NCBI GenBank assembly: GCA_028819235.1
Contig: JAPPMC010000174.1
Location: forward strand, 1-32,955
DNA length: 32,955 nucleotides
DNA from: Bryobacterales bacterium
GTDB taxonomy: Bacteria; Acidobacteriota; Terriglobia; Bryobacterales; UBA6623
Direction: 5' to 3'
The translations under genes and the position numbers were made by a program. Shown here piece by piece: positions 1 to 7,816 of the stretch (position 1 is the first letter of the stretch; the number at the start of each line of letters is the position of its first letter). The notes below the pieces were generated by a model that saw nothing but the letters and a program-made list of their open reading frames with translations, made no database searches and had not been told where the DNA came from.

Positions 1-1
1 G

Positions 2-292
2 CGTGTAAGGGAACATCGACCCCTATATGTCGTGGTCTCTTGGCGAACTCCAGCTGAGTGCCATCTAGTATTCTCGGTGCGTGGGCGCTTCATAGCGAAC
101 AAGCTAGAGTTTGGATTCAAGCGGGACGGCAACTACCGACTCAGCTCACTAGACGAATCTTGGAGATGGGGGACATCGCACGGCTACATTGGGGTAGATT
201 GGTTCTGCGAGTCGTTTCCAATGCCGGAAGAAGTAGCCCACGAAGTCCGGAGAGTTCGCTTTGGAGGGATGATGCCGTCGGACGGGTGTTAG
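2..292 (+). CDS. C-terminal part of an unrecognised protein, cut by the window edge
   Basis: The frame is open from the window edge to a TAG at 290-292, giving about 96 residues. I do not recognise the family. The composition looks protein-like, with well-spaced aromatic residues and a charged C-terminal part, and the GC content is lower than in the genes further right. The frame after the TAG is the same as that of the next gene (302-649), so the two could once have been one reading frame. Internal GTG codons (for example at 32) could be starts, but none has a clear Shine-Dalgarno. Whether this is a real gene is uncertain. Confidence 0.35.
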   Translation, partial: RVREHRPLYVVVSWRTPAECHLVFSVRGRFIANKLEFGFKRDGNYRLSSLDESWRWGTSHGYIGVDWFCESFPMPEEVAHEVRRVRFGGMMPSDGC

Positions 293-301
293 CCTGAAAC
301 A

Positions 302-649
302 GTGCGCGTTCCGACAGCGCCCGTGCCAACCCGACCGCCCGAGACTGCCACATCGGATATCTTCTCGCCGGGCGAAGAGGTATGGATTGACGACTTGGGG
401 GAGGGAACGTACCGCATCCGGCGACCATTCACTGTGAAGATCACACGAATCGGAATGGGGAACTTCGAGGCATCGTTTCGCGAAGGTAACATTGCGATGT
501 CTGGGACGGATCGCGATGACGCCTTCCAATCGCTCGTAGCAGAGATCCTCGACACACTCGATATTCTTAGGGAAGAGCAAGACTTGATTCCGAGCGCGGC
601 CCGGCAGCTTCAAGTCCTCCGTAAGTACATTGTCCAAAATAAAGCGTAG
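302..649 (+). CDS. Small HicB-like (antitoxin-like) hypothetical protein
   Basis: This encodes 115 residues from a GTG start. The first 30 or so residues are proline- and threonine-rich and probably disordered. Residues about 45-85 follow a beta-strand / 'SGT-x-DDA' / amphipathic-helix pattern similar to the HicB partial RNase H fold, followed by a helical tail. The next reading frame starts 20 nt before this gene's stop (TTG at 630), as is common in coupled toxin-antitoxin pairs. The HicB resemblance is by eye only. The GTG start lacks a good ribosome-binding site, and the frame continues upstream past a single TAG at 290-292, so the true start is uncertain. Confidence 0.5.
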   Translation: MRVPTAPVPTRPPETATSDIFSPGEEVWIDDLGEGTYRIRRPFTVKITRIGMGNFEASFREGNIAMSGTDRDDAFQSLVAEILDTLDILREEQDLIPSAARQLQVLRKYIVQNKA

Positions 650-925
650 CCTCCTCACCGAAGGGTCTGCACGCAGGATGGCAGGCAAGCTGGGGGCGGA
701 AATTAGGCCTGGTCGAAAACACCTTATAGCCATCGTGCGAATTAACGGAGCCAATGTGGGTTCTTTCGGAATCCGGCGTGGTCAGAATACAGTCAGAATA
801 CAGGGAACGACTACATCCGCAGGCAGATTCATACCTCCATGCGGCAAGCCATCGGACTAGCCCGCTGCTACGTCTCGAAAGAGGACTACCAAGAGACCCT
901 CAGATCTGGGGGAATACTTCCGTAG
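630..925 (+). pseudogene. Toxin-like small gene broken by an 11-bp tandem duplication
   Basis: The frame starting at TTG 630 (or ATG 678) reads well through a basic, beta-rich segment ending in FGIRRG and then derails. At 782-792 and 793-803 the same 11 bases occur back to back. Removing one copy restores an uninterrupted frame to a TAG at 923-925, giving about 94 residues with a helical C-terminal part (DYIRRQIHTSMRQAIGLA, then SKEDYQETL). As it stands, the frame runs into a stop at 858-860. The gene overlaps the HicB-like gene by 20 nt, so it may be the toxin or partner of that pair, now inactivated. I do not recognise the family by name. Confidence 0.6.
793..803 (+). repeat. Second copy of an 11-bp direct tandem repeat
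   Basis: The 11-mer TCAGAATACAG occupies 782-792 and again 793-803 with no spacer. The unit is not a multiple of three, so gaining one copy shifts the frame of the surrounding small gene. The frame is restored exactly when one copy is removed, which points to a slipped-strand duplication in a formerly intact gene. Confidence 0.8.
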
Positions 926-930
926 GCTCG

Positions 931-1786
931 CTACCCCTTCGCCCCGCTCAGCAGCCCGTAGTCTGCGGTCCGGTCGTGGAACCGCGGCCCGCGCCATACC
1001 AGCCGGGCAACCCCGTCGTGCATGTCCGCGAGCGTCCTAGGGGCGAAGACCCTGGGATTGCACGTGATCTCCCGGATCTCGCGGACGAGGTACTGCGGGT
1101 TCGGCTTGAAAAACGTTCCCCTGGGCTTCCGATTGAGCATGGAGCAGAACGACTCGATCCCGTATCTCGAAGCCTGCGCACGTTTCGATGGCTCGGACCG
1201 TCCCAGAATCGTTCGACCGGACCGCCCGCCCGGAAGGACGCCTCGTGGCCCGGTCCCGTACTACCGCAGCCTCCGCCATGTAAGAGTCCTCACATCCTGG
1301 GCCCCTCGCGCAACGGCCCCCGTGTCCCGCTAGGGTCCGCCTACATGCGTATCGTCGGCTTCCACCGATCCCTCGAACCGGCCAGCCGCCTCCGTCACCG
1401 ACGCTTCGCGGATGCACACGAAAACGAACCAAGCCGAATTCCAGGACTCCAACATCGCGGTAGACCTCCATACTGGAGACGCTCTCTCAGGCTCGGCAGG
1501 AACATAGTAGATGGCAATGGCCCACTTGCGCAGCGTTCAATTCGAGCGAGCGTTGGCCGCGCCTAGCCGAATTCTGGAGTAGGAACAACACTCCGCGCAC
1601 CAGTAGGGCATCGGCCTGCGGGTCGGCCTCTCACGTGCGCGCGGTGGCGCGATCAGCGCAGTAGCGCTCGCCCTGCCAGAGCGTTGGCTCGAACCGGCGC
1701 TCCGCCGATCGCTCGGTCAGGATCATGGCCGCTAGCCGGATCAGGTCGATCCGCTCGCGGTACGTTCGTCCGAGTGCGTGTGGCAC
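931..1786 (-). pseudogene. Decayed IS1595-family (ISXO2-like) transposase
   Basis: No single frame is intact, but successive minus-strand pieces spell an IS1595-type transposase in order. The N-terminal part lies near 1786-1640 (RTYRERIDLIRLAAM, then FEPTLWQGERYC). A zinc-ribbon piece lies near 1610-1580 (MPYWCAECCSY). Then come LRKWAIAIYYV near 1530, the catalytic-core remnant DDTHVGG near 1345, RDTGAVARGAQDVRTL near 1300, and the C-terminal YGIESFCSMLNRKPRGTF near 1150, continuing to a TAG at about 931. Stops at 1330-1332 and 1261-1263, at least two frame changes and a shortened core make it non-functional. I could not find terminal inverted repeats. It marks the patch before 1.8 kb as a past insertion site. 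Confidence 0.75.
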
Positions 1787-1905
1787 GGAGCAGCTATGCT
1801 CCTTGCTCTCGACTGTGGCAGCCTTGCCGCACCGCACTGCGTCTCGGTTCGCAAGTACGATCGGGCGGTGGGGTACACTGCCTGCGATACGGCGGCAGTC
1901 GGGCC

Positions 1906-3018
1906 ATGAGAGCTTGGAGGTTCTACGGATTTGGGGACATGCGCCTCGACGAGGTGCCCGAGCCGGCGCTGCGGCCCGGCCACGTACTCGTAGAGATCCT
2001 TTGCGTCCAACCCAGCGTGACCGAGGCGCAGCTGGCTTTCGGCGTGCCGACACTCGCATATCACGAGATCAAGAGGCGTCTCGCCGACGAGGCTCCCTTG
2101 CAGCTGTTCGGGCACGAATTCTGTGCACGAGTCCTCGAGAGCCCCGCCCGTTCGCGCTTCCGCCCGGGAATGCGGGTGGCAGCCAGAGCAAAGCTGCCTT
2201 GCCAGAAGTGCCCGCTTTGCCTCTCCGGAAGGGCCGAGACATGCAGAGCCGGCCCGATCATCGGCTTCCAGCTGCCCGGCTGCTTCTCCGAACGGGCCCT
2301 GGTGCCCGAGATTGCCCTTGTCGAGGTCGATTCTCGGATCAGTGACCGCGAGGGCGCTTGCCTGCAGTCCCTAAGCGACAGCCTCGCTGCCGTCGACACC
2401 GCAGGCATTCGGCTGGGCGAGTCCGTCGCGGTCTTTGGGCAAGGAAGCATGGGACTTGAGTGCATGCAGGCGGCGCGGACGGCCGGAGCAGGCAGGATCC
2501 TGACCGTGGACGTGCGGGAGGAAGCCTGTGCCGTTTCCCGAGAGCTCGGGGCCGACTCGGCCATTAACGCGACCGAAGAGGATCCGGTTGAGACGATTCG
2601 GGACGCGACAGGCGGCAACGGCGCCGACGTCGTGTTTGAGTGCGCGGGGGGAAGCCCGCGCCAAGGCCTTGCAGGATCCAAGACGTTGGAACAAGCGATG
2701 CAAGCAGTGCGGTCCGGCGGCAAGCTCGTGGTGGTCTCGTGGTTCGGGCGCCCGCTTAAGGTTGACGTCGATGGCCTCCGCGAGCGGAGCCTGCGCCTGC
2801 TCTTCCCCGACATCAGCACGCTCGCCCACCTGGAGCACACAGCAAGCTTGGTCGCATCGGGCCGCATCCGCCTGGGCCCGATGCTGACGCACTGCCTTCC
2901 GGGGATCGAGTCCGTTCGAGAGGCCTTCGCCATAACGGCCAACAAGGGGCAGCACGGGGCAATCAATCCGGCCCAAGTGATGATGGTGCAGGGCGCCGCC
3001 CAGCCAGCGGCCGTCTGA
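1906..3018 (+). CDS. Zinc-binding alcohol dehydrogenase (MDR superfamily)
   Basis: This is a 370-residue cytosolic medium-chain dehydrogenase/reductase, expected to oxidise or reduce an alcohol/aldehyde or polyol with NAD(P). The four structural-zinc cysteines are at about 99, 102, 105 and 113. Cys33 and the GHE motif (His70-Glu71) supply catalytic-zinc ligands, and the Rossmann glycine motif GQGSMG is at 178-183. The length is typical. ATG 1906 is chosen because the family N-terminus begins there; an upstream extension of the frame runs over the transposase remnant. It is followed after 15 nt by the RraA-family gene, which suggests an operon. The substrate cannot be deduced. Confidence 0.85.
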   Translation: MRAWRFYGFGDMRLDEVPEPALRPGHVLVEILCVQPSVTEAQLAFGVPTLAYHEIKRRLADEAPLQLFGHEFCARVLESPARSRFRPGMRVAARAKLPCQKCPLCLSGRAETCRAGPIIGFQLPGCFSERALVPEIALVEVDSRISDREGACLQSLSDSLAAVDTAGIRLGESVAVFGQGSMGLECMQAARTAGAGRILTVDVREEACAVSRELGADSAINATEEDPVETIRDATGGNGADVVFECAGGSPRQGLAGSKTLEQAMQAVRSGGKLVVVSWFGRPLKVDVDGLRERSLRLLFPDISTLAHLEHTASLVASGRIRLGPMLTHCLPGIESVREAFAITANKGQHGAINPAQVMMVQGAAQPAAV

Positions 3019-3033
3019 CCCGTGCGAGGCAGC

Positions 3034-3750
3034 ATGGCCAGCAGGCGTTCGGAGCACTCGCACCCTGCAGGGGCGGGACGTTCTCGCCGTGCCGTCAGGG
3101 AGCGGTTCATGGCCCTTTCCACCGGCTTGGTCTCCGACGCCTTGGGCAAGACCGGCGCGATGGATCACGAAATCAAGTGCCGGTCGGCACGCGCCTCCAT
3201 GGCGGGACCGGCCTACACCGTGCGCGTGCACTCCGCCGACATCCTCATGGTCGGGAAGGCCCTTTCCGAGTGCCCGGAAGGGCACGTGCTTGTCGTGGAT
3301 GGCCGTGGCGAGCGCAACACGGCCCTATGGGGGGGCATCACGACGCAGGCGGCCCGCCTGAAGGGACTCGCCGGAGTGGTCATCGACGGTGCCGTTCGGG
3401 ACAGCGAGGAGATCTCCAAAGACCAATTGCCGGTCTTCGCAAGGTCAGTCGTGCCGAGCGCCGGCGGCGCCGAGTACGCCGGAGAGACTCAGGTGCCGGT
3501 GCAGTGCGGCAGGGTGCCTGTACGACCGGCGGACTGGGTGGTTGGGGATTTGGACGGCGTCGCCGTCGTTCCGGGGGAGCGCGTCGGGGAAACGCTGAGG
3601 GCGGCCGAGGCACTGCAGAAGGTTGAGGCGCGGATCACCGCAGCCGTCGAACGGGGCGGGGACTTGGCGGAATTGCTGCACTACGACGAGATCCTTGACC
3701 GGAAGCGCCATACCGGGTTGCCCCAGCTGCGGTTCTCCGGAAAGCGCTGA
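3034..3750 (+). CDS. RraA family protein (aldolase/decarboxylase-like)
   Basis: This 238-residue protein belongs to the RraA/HMG-aldolase fold family, whose members include 4-hydroxy-4-methyl-2-oxoglutarate aldolases, oxaloacetate decarboxylases and RNase E inhibitors. The family features are the STGLVSDAL segment (about 29-37), the VVDGRGERNTALWGGI loop (about 88-102) and GVVIDGAVRD with Arg122-Asp123, the substrate/metal-binding pair. ATG 3034 is preferred over GTG 3022 because GAGG at 3026-3029 lies just upstream of it. Beside an alcohol dehydrogenase and an aldo/keto reductase, a role in carbohydrate or oxo-acid breakdown is more likely than RNase regulation, but this is inference. Confidence 0.8.
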   Translation: MASRRSEHSHPAGAGRSRRAVRERFMALSTGLVSDALGKTGAMDHEIKCRSARASMAGPAYTVRVHSADILMVGKALSECPEGHVLVVDGRGERNTALWGGITTQAARLKGLAGVVIDGAVRDSEEISKDQLPVFARSVVPSAGGAEYAGETQVPVQCGRVPVRPADWVVGDLDGVAVVPGERVGETLRAAEALQKVEARITAAVERGGDLAELLHYDEILDRKRHTGLPQLRFSGKR

Positions 3751-3828
3751 CGACTCTCGAACGGCGTACGTGCCCACCCGTGCCCGGCCATACCGTAAAG
3801 TAGACGGGAATCAGGAGTAACACCGAAC

Positions 3829-4812
3829 ATGTCTGCAGATCTCACCCGCCGTCGTTTCTTGGGAGGAGTCGCCGCGGTCGCGGCCGCCGGGTCGCCTCCG
3901 ACTCGGGCCGAAAGCGGCGGCCCCCTCCCGGCACGGCCGCTAGGCCGCACTGGCGCCGAGCCCTCGGTTCTCGCGATGGGGTGCGGAAGCCGGCTGTCAA
4001 TGTACGGATCTGAGGACCAAGGGATCGAAGCGCTCGAGCTGGCCCTCGAGCTCGGGATCACCTACTTCGACACGGCTCAGAGCTACGGACGCGGCAACAG
4101 CGAGACATGGGTCGGCAAGGCCTTGGCCGATCGCCGCAGGGACGTCTTTCTGGCCACCAAGATCGCGACCCGCGACTACGACGATGCGATGCGGCGGACG
4201 GAGGAGAGCCTAAGAAAGCTTCAGACAGACCAGATCGACCTCATCCACATCCATAGCCTCAAGGGGGCCGACGATCTGGCCGCGATCGAGGCCGGGGCGC
4301 TCCGGGCCCTGTGGCGCCTGCGCGACGAGAAGGTGTGCCGTTTCGCCGGCATCACGAGCCACAGCCATCCGGACGTCCTCGCGACGGCACTGGAGCGCCA
4401 CGACTTCGACTGCACCCAAATGGCGCTGAATGCGGCCATGCAAGGACGCAGCGAGAACTCGCGCGACCCCGTCGACCACGCGCGCGAGGACAGCTTTGAG
4501 GCAGTCGCCTTGCCCGTGGCCGTGCGCAAGGGAATGGGTGTGCTAGCCATGAAAGTCACCGGCCAAGACGCGCTGGTCGGTTCCGGCCCCGGAAAGGCCG
4601 GCATTGAGTCGCTGCTGCGCTACGTCCTGACGCTGCCCGTCACCAGCGCCGTTGTCGGAATGCCCACCCTGGAACAGCTGCGGGAGAACGTGGAAGCGGC
4701 CCGAAACGCTGAGCCCCTGACCGCTGCGGCTATGCGCAGCCTCTCCGACGACCTCGCAGGGAAGCACAAGCTGGCGATGGACCTGCGCTTCCACTGTCAC
4801 GTGGATGCCTGA
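3829..4812 (+). CDS. Tat-exported aldo/keto reductase
   Basis: This is a 327-residue aldo/keto reductase with a twin-arginine signal (TRRRFLGG at 6-13 followed by an alanine-rich stretch), so it is probably exported folded with its cofactor. The catalytic tetrad is visible: Asp81 and Tyr86 in FDTAQSYG, Lys111 in LATKIATRD, and His140 or His142 in LIHIHS. AGGAG at 3813-3817 supports ATG 3829. It lies 78 nt after the RraA gene in the same direction and ends convergent with moaA. The substrate is unknown. Exported oxidoreductases of this kind are common beside sugar-catabolism genes in Acidobacteriota and Planctomycetes. Confidence 0.85.
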   Translation: MSADLTRRRFLGGVAAVAAAGSPPTRAESGGPLPARPLGRTGAEPSVLAMGCGSRLSMYGSEDQGIEALELALELGITYFDTAQSYGRGNSETWVGKALADRRRDVFLATKIATRDYDDAMRRTEESLRKLQTDQIDLIHIHSLKGADDLAAIEAGALRALWRLRDEKVCRFAGITSHSHPDVLATALERHDFDCTQMALNAAMQGRSENSRDPVDHAREDSFEAVALPVAVRKGMGVLAMKVTGQDALVGSGPGKAGIESLLRYVLTLPVTSAVVGMPTLEQLRENVEAARNAEPLTAAAMRSLSDDLAGKHKLAMDLRFHCHVDA

Positions 4813-4836
4813 GGCTGGCGGACATCGGCGGAACGG

Positions 4837-5847
4837 TCACCCGCCAAGGCTGATCATCTCGATCTTTTGGACAGCCAACGGGCTGTAGCCGCTCCCCGAA
4901 GAAATCGCTTCCAGCCTCTGCTCGGAGTAGCGGTCGTTCCTGGACCTCCAGATGGCAGCGATCTTGCGGCGCAGCTGCTCGTCTGTCCCCCCGGATCGGA
5001 GCAGGCCCTTCAGGTCATGGCCTTGCGCAGAGAAGAGACAGGTCACCAGGCGCCCGTCAGCGGTCAGCCTGGCTCTGGTACATGCGCCGCAGAACGGCTC
5101 GGTCACCGAAGCGACCACGCCGAAGACACCGCTCCCGTCGGAAAGGCGGAAGCGCTGGGCCGGGGCGCTTCCCCGTGGTTGACGGTCTGGCTCGAACGGA
5201 TGGGCCTGGCGGATGCGGCGCAGGATTTCGGCCTTGGAGACCAGTTTGGCGGAGGACCACTGGTTGACCGTCCCGACATCCATGTACTCAATGAAACGGA
5301 CTACGATTCCCCGCTGTCGGCCGAATTCGAGCAGGTCCAAGATCTCCCCGTCGTTGACGCCGCGTTCTACCACTGCGTTGAGCTTCAGGGGAAGGAGACC
5401 CGCACGCAATGCTGCGTCAATGCCGTCGAGGACGTTCTCCAAGCTCCCCCTTTGGGCCATCCGGGAGAAAGTCTGCGGTCGAAGAGAGTCGAGACTCACT
5501 GTGACGCGCTTCAGGCCTGCTCCCTTGAGGATCTCGGCCTTGGGGGCGAGCAAAGAGCCGTTGGTGGTTAGGCACGTATCTTCGATACCCTCGATTTCGG
5601 TCAGCATGCGGACCAGCGACTCGAGATCCACCCGCAGTAGGGGTTCGCCTCCAGTCACGCGCACCTTGCGCACCCCAAGCTGGGCAAAGACCGCCGCGAC
5701 GCGCCGGATTTCTTCGAAGCTCAGTATCTCCGAGCGCTCGATCCAGTCGTAGCGGTCCAGCGGCATGCAGTAGGTGCATCGAAAGTTGCACCGATCCGTC
5801 ACGGAGATCCGCAGGTCGTCCAGCGGTCGCCCAAGCCTGTCGATCAA
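4837..5847 (-). CDS. moaA: GTP 3',8-cyclase MoaA
   Basis: MoaA is a radical-SAM enzyme that converts GTP to 3',8-cyclo-7,8-dihydro-GTP, the first step of molybdopterin synthesis. The N-terminal SAM cluster motif CNFRCTYC gives Cys20, Cys24 and Cys27. The C-terminal [4Fe-4S] cluster ligands are Cys253, Cys256 and Cys270 in CGACTRARL...TC. The protein ends in Gly-Gly, a functional tail in MoaA. At 336 residues it has normal length. The start is TTG 5847: an in-frame stop lies at 5863-5865, GAGGA precedes the TTG, and the next methionine is inside the conserved region. It is transcribed divergently from the A-type carrier. No other moa gene is in the window. Confidence 0.93.
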   Translation of the reverse strand: MIDRLGRPLDDLRISVTDRCNFRCTYCMPLDRYDWIERSEILSFEEIRRVAAVFAQLGVRKVRVTGGEPLLRVDLESLVRMLTEIEGIEDTCLTTNGSLLAPKAEILKGAGLKRVTVSLDSLRPQTFSRMAQRGSLENVLDGIDAALRAGLLPLKLNAVVERGVNDGEILDLLEFGRQRGIVVRFIEYMDVGTVNQWSSAKLVSKAEILRRIRQAHPFEPDRQPRGSAPAQRFRLSDGSGVFGVVASVTEPFCGACTRARLTADGRLVTCLFSAQGHDLKGLLRSGGTDEQLRRKIAAIWRSRNDRYSEQRLEAISSGSGYSPLAVQKIEMISLGG

Positions 5848-5913
5848 GGTCCTCGATCCTCGCTAGAGCCATTGTACTGGCCAGCAGCAAGGCCGGAACG
5901 TGAGGGCTCGCGC

Positions 5914-5919
5914 TATGAT
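5914..5919 (+). promoter_or_regulatory. Possible -10 element of the A-type carrier gene
   Basis: TATGAT lies 12 nt before ATG 5932 in the moaA/carrier divergent spacer, followed by GGAG and AAGG, which can serve as the ribosome-binding site. No convincing -35 is seen, so this is a weak call. Confidence 0.3.
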
Positions 5920-5931
5920 GGAGTCAAGGCG

Positions 5932-6252
5932 ATGATCGAGGTGACGCCAAGCGCATCACGGAGAATCCGCGGTATGCTCTCGAGCGAGAACCCCGGCGGG
6001 TTCCTGCGCATGGGAGTGATCGGGGGCGGCTGCTCCGGGCTGCAGTACAAGTTCCGTTACGAACGTGCGCCGCGACCGGGCGACACAGTATTTGAAGCCG
6101 CGGGTGCGCAGCTCTGCGTGGACCCGAAGAGCTTCCGCTACTTGGACGGAATGACGCTGGATTACGTTGAGACGCTGCTGGAGCAGAGGTTCCTGTTCAA
6201 GAACCCCAACGCTGGCAAGAGCTGCGGCTGCGGCAAGTCTTTCCAGGTCTGA
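5932..6252 (+). CDS. A-type iron-sulfur carrier (HesB/IscA/ErpA family)
   Basis: This 106-residue A-type carrier binds an Fe-S cluster or iron and passes clusters to target enzymes. The three conserved cysteines are Cys34 in GGGCSGLQY and Cys98/Cys100 in the C-terminal SCGCGKSF. ATG 5932 is chosen because the family N-terminus (MIEVTPSA) starts there. It is followed after about 70 nt by nadA and lies back to back with moaA, both [4Fe-4S] enzymes, so a role in supplying them is attractive though unproven. It could be named iscA or erpA; the sequence alone does not decide. Confidence 0.9.
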   Translation: MIEVTPSASRRIRGMLSSENPGGFLRMGVIGGGCSGLQYKFRYERAPRPGDTVFEAAGAQLCVDPKSFRYLDGMTLDYVETLLEQRFLFKNPNAGKSCGCGKSFQV

Positions 6253-6320
6253 CGACGGGGGCTTCTGCCATCAGGGCAGCCGGAACGCGTGCGGCTGACT
6301 ATCGGCTGGAGGAGAACCGC

Positions 6321-7376
6321 ATGGACCAACTACCGTACGACCGCTGGTACGACACGTTCAATCGCGCTGCGGGAGACCTGTACCCGGGCCGCTACACACG
6401 GGAATTCACTAGGGAACTGGTCGACACCGCGCGCAGGGTGGCCGAACTCGCCCGAGACAAGAGGTCCCTGATCGTCGCTCACAATTACCAGTATCCGGAG
6501 CTGCAAGAGGTGGCGGCGGAGGTGGGCGACTCGCTTGGCCTCAGTAGGTATGTGGCGCAGCAGCCCGCCCCGCGCGTCGACTTCTGCGGGGTCTGGTTCA
6601 TGGGGGAGACGGCCAAGACCATCCTTGGGGACCGCTGCAAGGTCTACATGCCGGCCAGACCCGGGTGCTCCCTAGTGGACTCGATCGACCATGCCCGCCT
6701 GCAGGCCTGGAAGCGTCGGTTCCCGGACGGCGTGGTGATCTCCTACGTGAACACCGACGCCGCGACCAAGGCAATGAGCGACTACATCTGCACGTCCCGC
6801 AACGCGGCACAGGTGCTCGACCATGCGGCGCGCGCAAATCCGGGGCGCCGCATCCTGTTCCTGCCGGACAAGTTCCTCGGATCCGTGTCGATCTCCCAGT
6901 GCAGCGCGGTCGACGCGTCGCTGGTAGACCTCTATGACGGTTTCTGCCACGTGCACGCAAAGATCGGCGAGAGCGCCCTCGAAGAGGCATTCGACCGGCA
7001 CCCCGAGGCCGAGCTGCTGATCCATCCGGAGTGCGGTTGCGCATCGCATTGCATGTCGAAGGTAATGCAGGGGAACTCGCCCTACCAGAAGGCGTTCTTC
7101 CTCTCGACCGAAGGCATGCTGCATCACGCGCTGGCGTCCCCCGCCCCGGAGTTCATTGTGGGCACCGAGATGGGCATGGTGTACCGGCTAAGGCGGCAGA
7201 TCCCTGAGAAGCAGTTCTACGCCGTCAGCCCGGAGGCCGTCTGCGAGTACATGAAGATGAACACGCTCCAAAAGCTGCTGACGTCGCTCGAGACTGACGA
7301 AGTGGAAGTCACCGTCGAGCCGAACACGGCACGCAAAGCGCAGCGCGCGATCGATCGGATGCTCAGCATCCAATAG
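6321..7376 (+). CDS. nadA: Quinolinate synthase A
   Basis: NadA condenses iminoaspartate with dihydroxyacetone phosphate to form quinolinate, the precursor of NAD. Family signatures include IVAHNYQ (about 51-57), GVWFMGETAK (about 90-99), the HPECGC segment (about 235-240) and CEYMKMNTL (308-316). By alignment from memory, the single [4Fe-4S] cluster is held by Cys116 (PGCSL), Cys209 (GFCHVH) and Cys308. It has 351 residues, normal length. A strong Shine-Dalgarno GGAGGAG at 6308-6314 fixes ATG 6321. It follows the Fe-S carrier gene in the same direction. nadB and nadC are not in the window. Confidence 0.94.
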   Translation: MDQLPYDRWYDTFNRAAGDLYPGRYTREFTRELVDTARRVAELARDKRSLIVAHNYQYPELQEVAAEVGDSLGLSRYVAQQPAPRVDFCGVWFMGETAKTILGDRCKVYMPARPGCSLVDSIDHARLQAWKRRFPDGVVISYVNTDAATKAMSDYICTSRNAAQVLDHAARANPGRRILFLPDKFLGSVSISQCSAVDASLVDLYDGFCHVHAKIGESALEEAFDRHPEAELLIHPECGCASHCMSKVMQGNSPYQKAFFLSTEGMLHHALASPAPEFIVGTEMGMVYRLRRQIPEKQFYAVSPEAVCEYMKMNTLQKLLTSLETDEVEVTVEPNTARKAQRAIDRMLSIQ

Positions 7377-7445
7377 CCGCTTCCCACCCGCCGCGCAGAC
7401 TTCCTATTGGGGACGCTGTGCGAAACTCACAGCGGAGGAAATGCT

Positions 7446-7805
7446 ATGCCTGCACGAAGCGTCGGTTCTCTCGTGGCCGCCGCGACAATCCTGGCCGCAC
7501 TGTTCGCCCACGCGCAAGCCCCGCGGCGCGCAAGCTTCGACGAGCGGTTTGAGCGGATTGAGGAGCGCCTAGCCGCGCTGGAGGAGGAAGCCCTGCCCCG
7601 GGCCGACCCGGCCGCGCAGGGCCCACGCCCGGGAAGGCTGGCGCTGGAGTCCGAGGCCAAGCTGGACCGGCTGGAAGTGCGCGTCATCCAGCTTGAGACC
7701 CAACCACCCGAGTGCGATTGCGCAACAGCCCAGCTGGGCCTTGCCAGCCGGGTGCGGTCTCTCGAACGCCAGCTTGCAAGGTTGAGGGCCGGCCTCAATC
7801 GCTAA
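7446..7805 (+). CDS. Small exported coiled-coil protein, function unknown
   Basis: This encodes 119 residues. The first 24 or so form a signal peptide (MPARSVGSLVAAATILAALFAHAQA). Two heptad-like stretches rich in Glu, Arg and Leu follow: FDERFERIEERLAALEEE, and the C-terminal RVRSLERQLARLRAGL. Between them, CDCATAQ has two cysteines that could form a disulfide. GGAGG at 7434-7438 places the start at ATG 7446, although the frame is open further upstream. It ends 11 nt before the PhoD-like gene, so the two may be cotranscribed. I do not recognise a family; a periplasmic coiled-coil oligomer or tether is possible. Confidence 0.7.
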   Translation: MPARSVGSLVAAATILAALFAHAQAPRRASFDERFERIEERLAALEEEALPRADPAAQGPRPGRLALESEAKLDRLEVRVIQLETQPPECDCATAQLGLASRVRSLERQLARLRAGLNR

Positions 7806-7816
7806 GATATACGGCG

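Noticed and set aside
754..1566. 270-codon plus-strand frame across 754-1566
   Set aside because: It runs through the broken toxin-like gene in a wrong frame and antisense to the transposase remnant. The sequence is Arg/Pro-rich with no motif.
2061..3149. Long minus-strand open frame opposite the alcohol dehydrogenase
   Set aside because: It is antisense to a clear dehydrogenase with zinc and Rossmann motifs. Long antisense frames are expected at this GC content, and no family motif is present.
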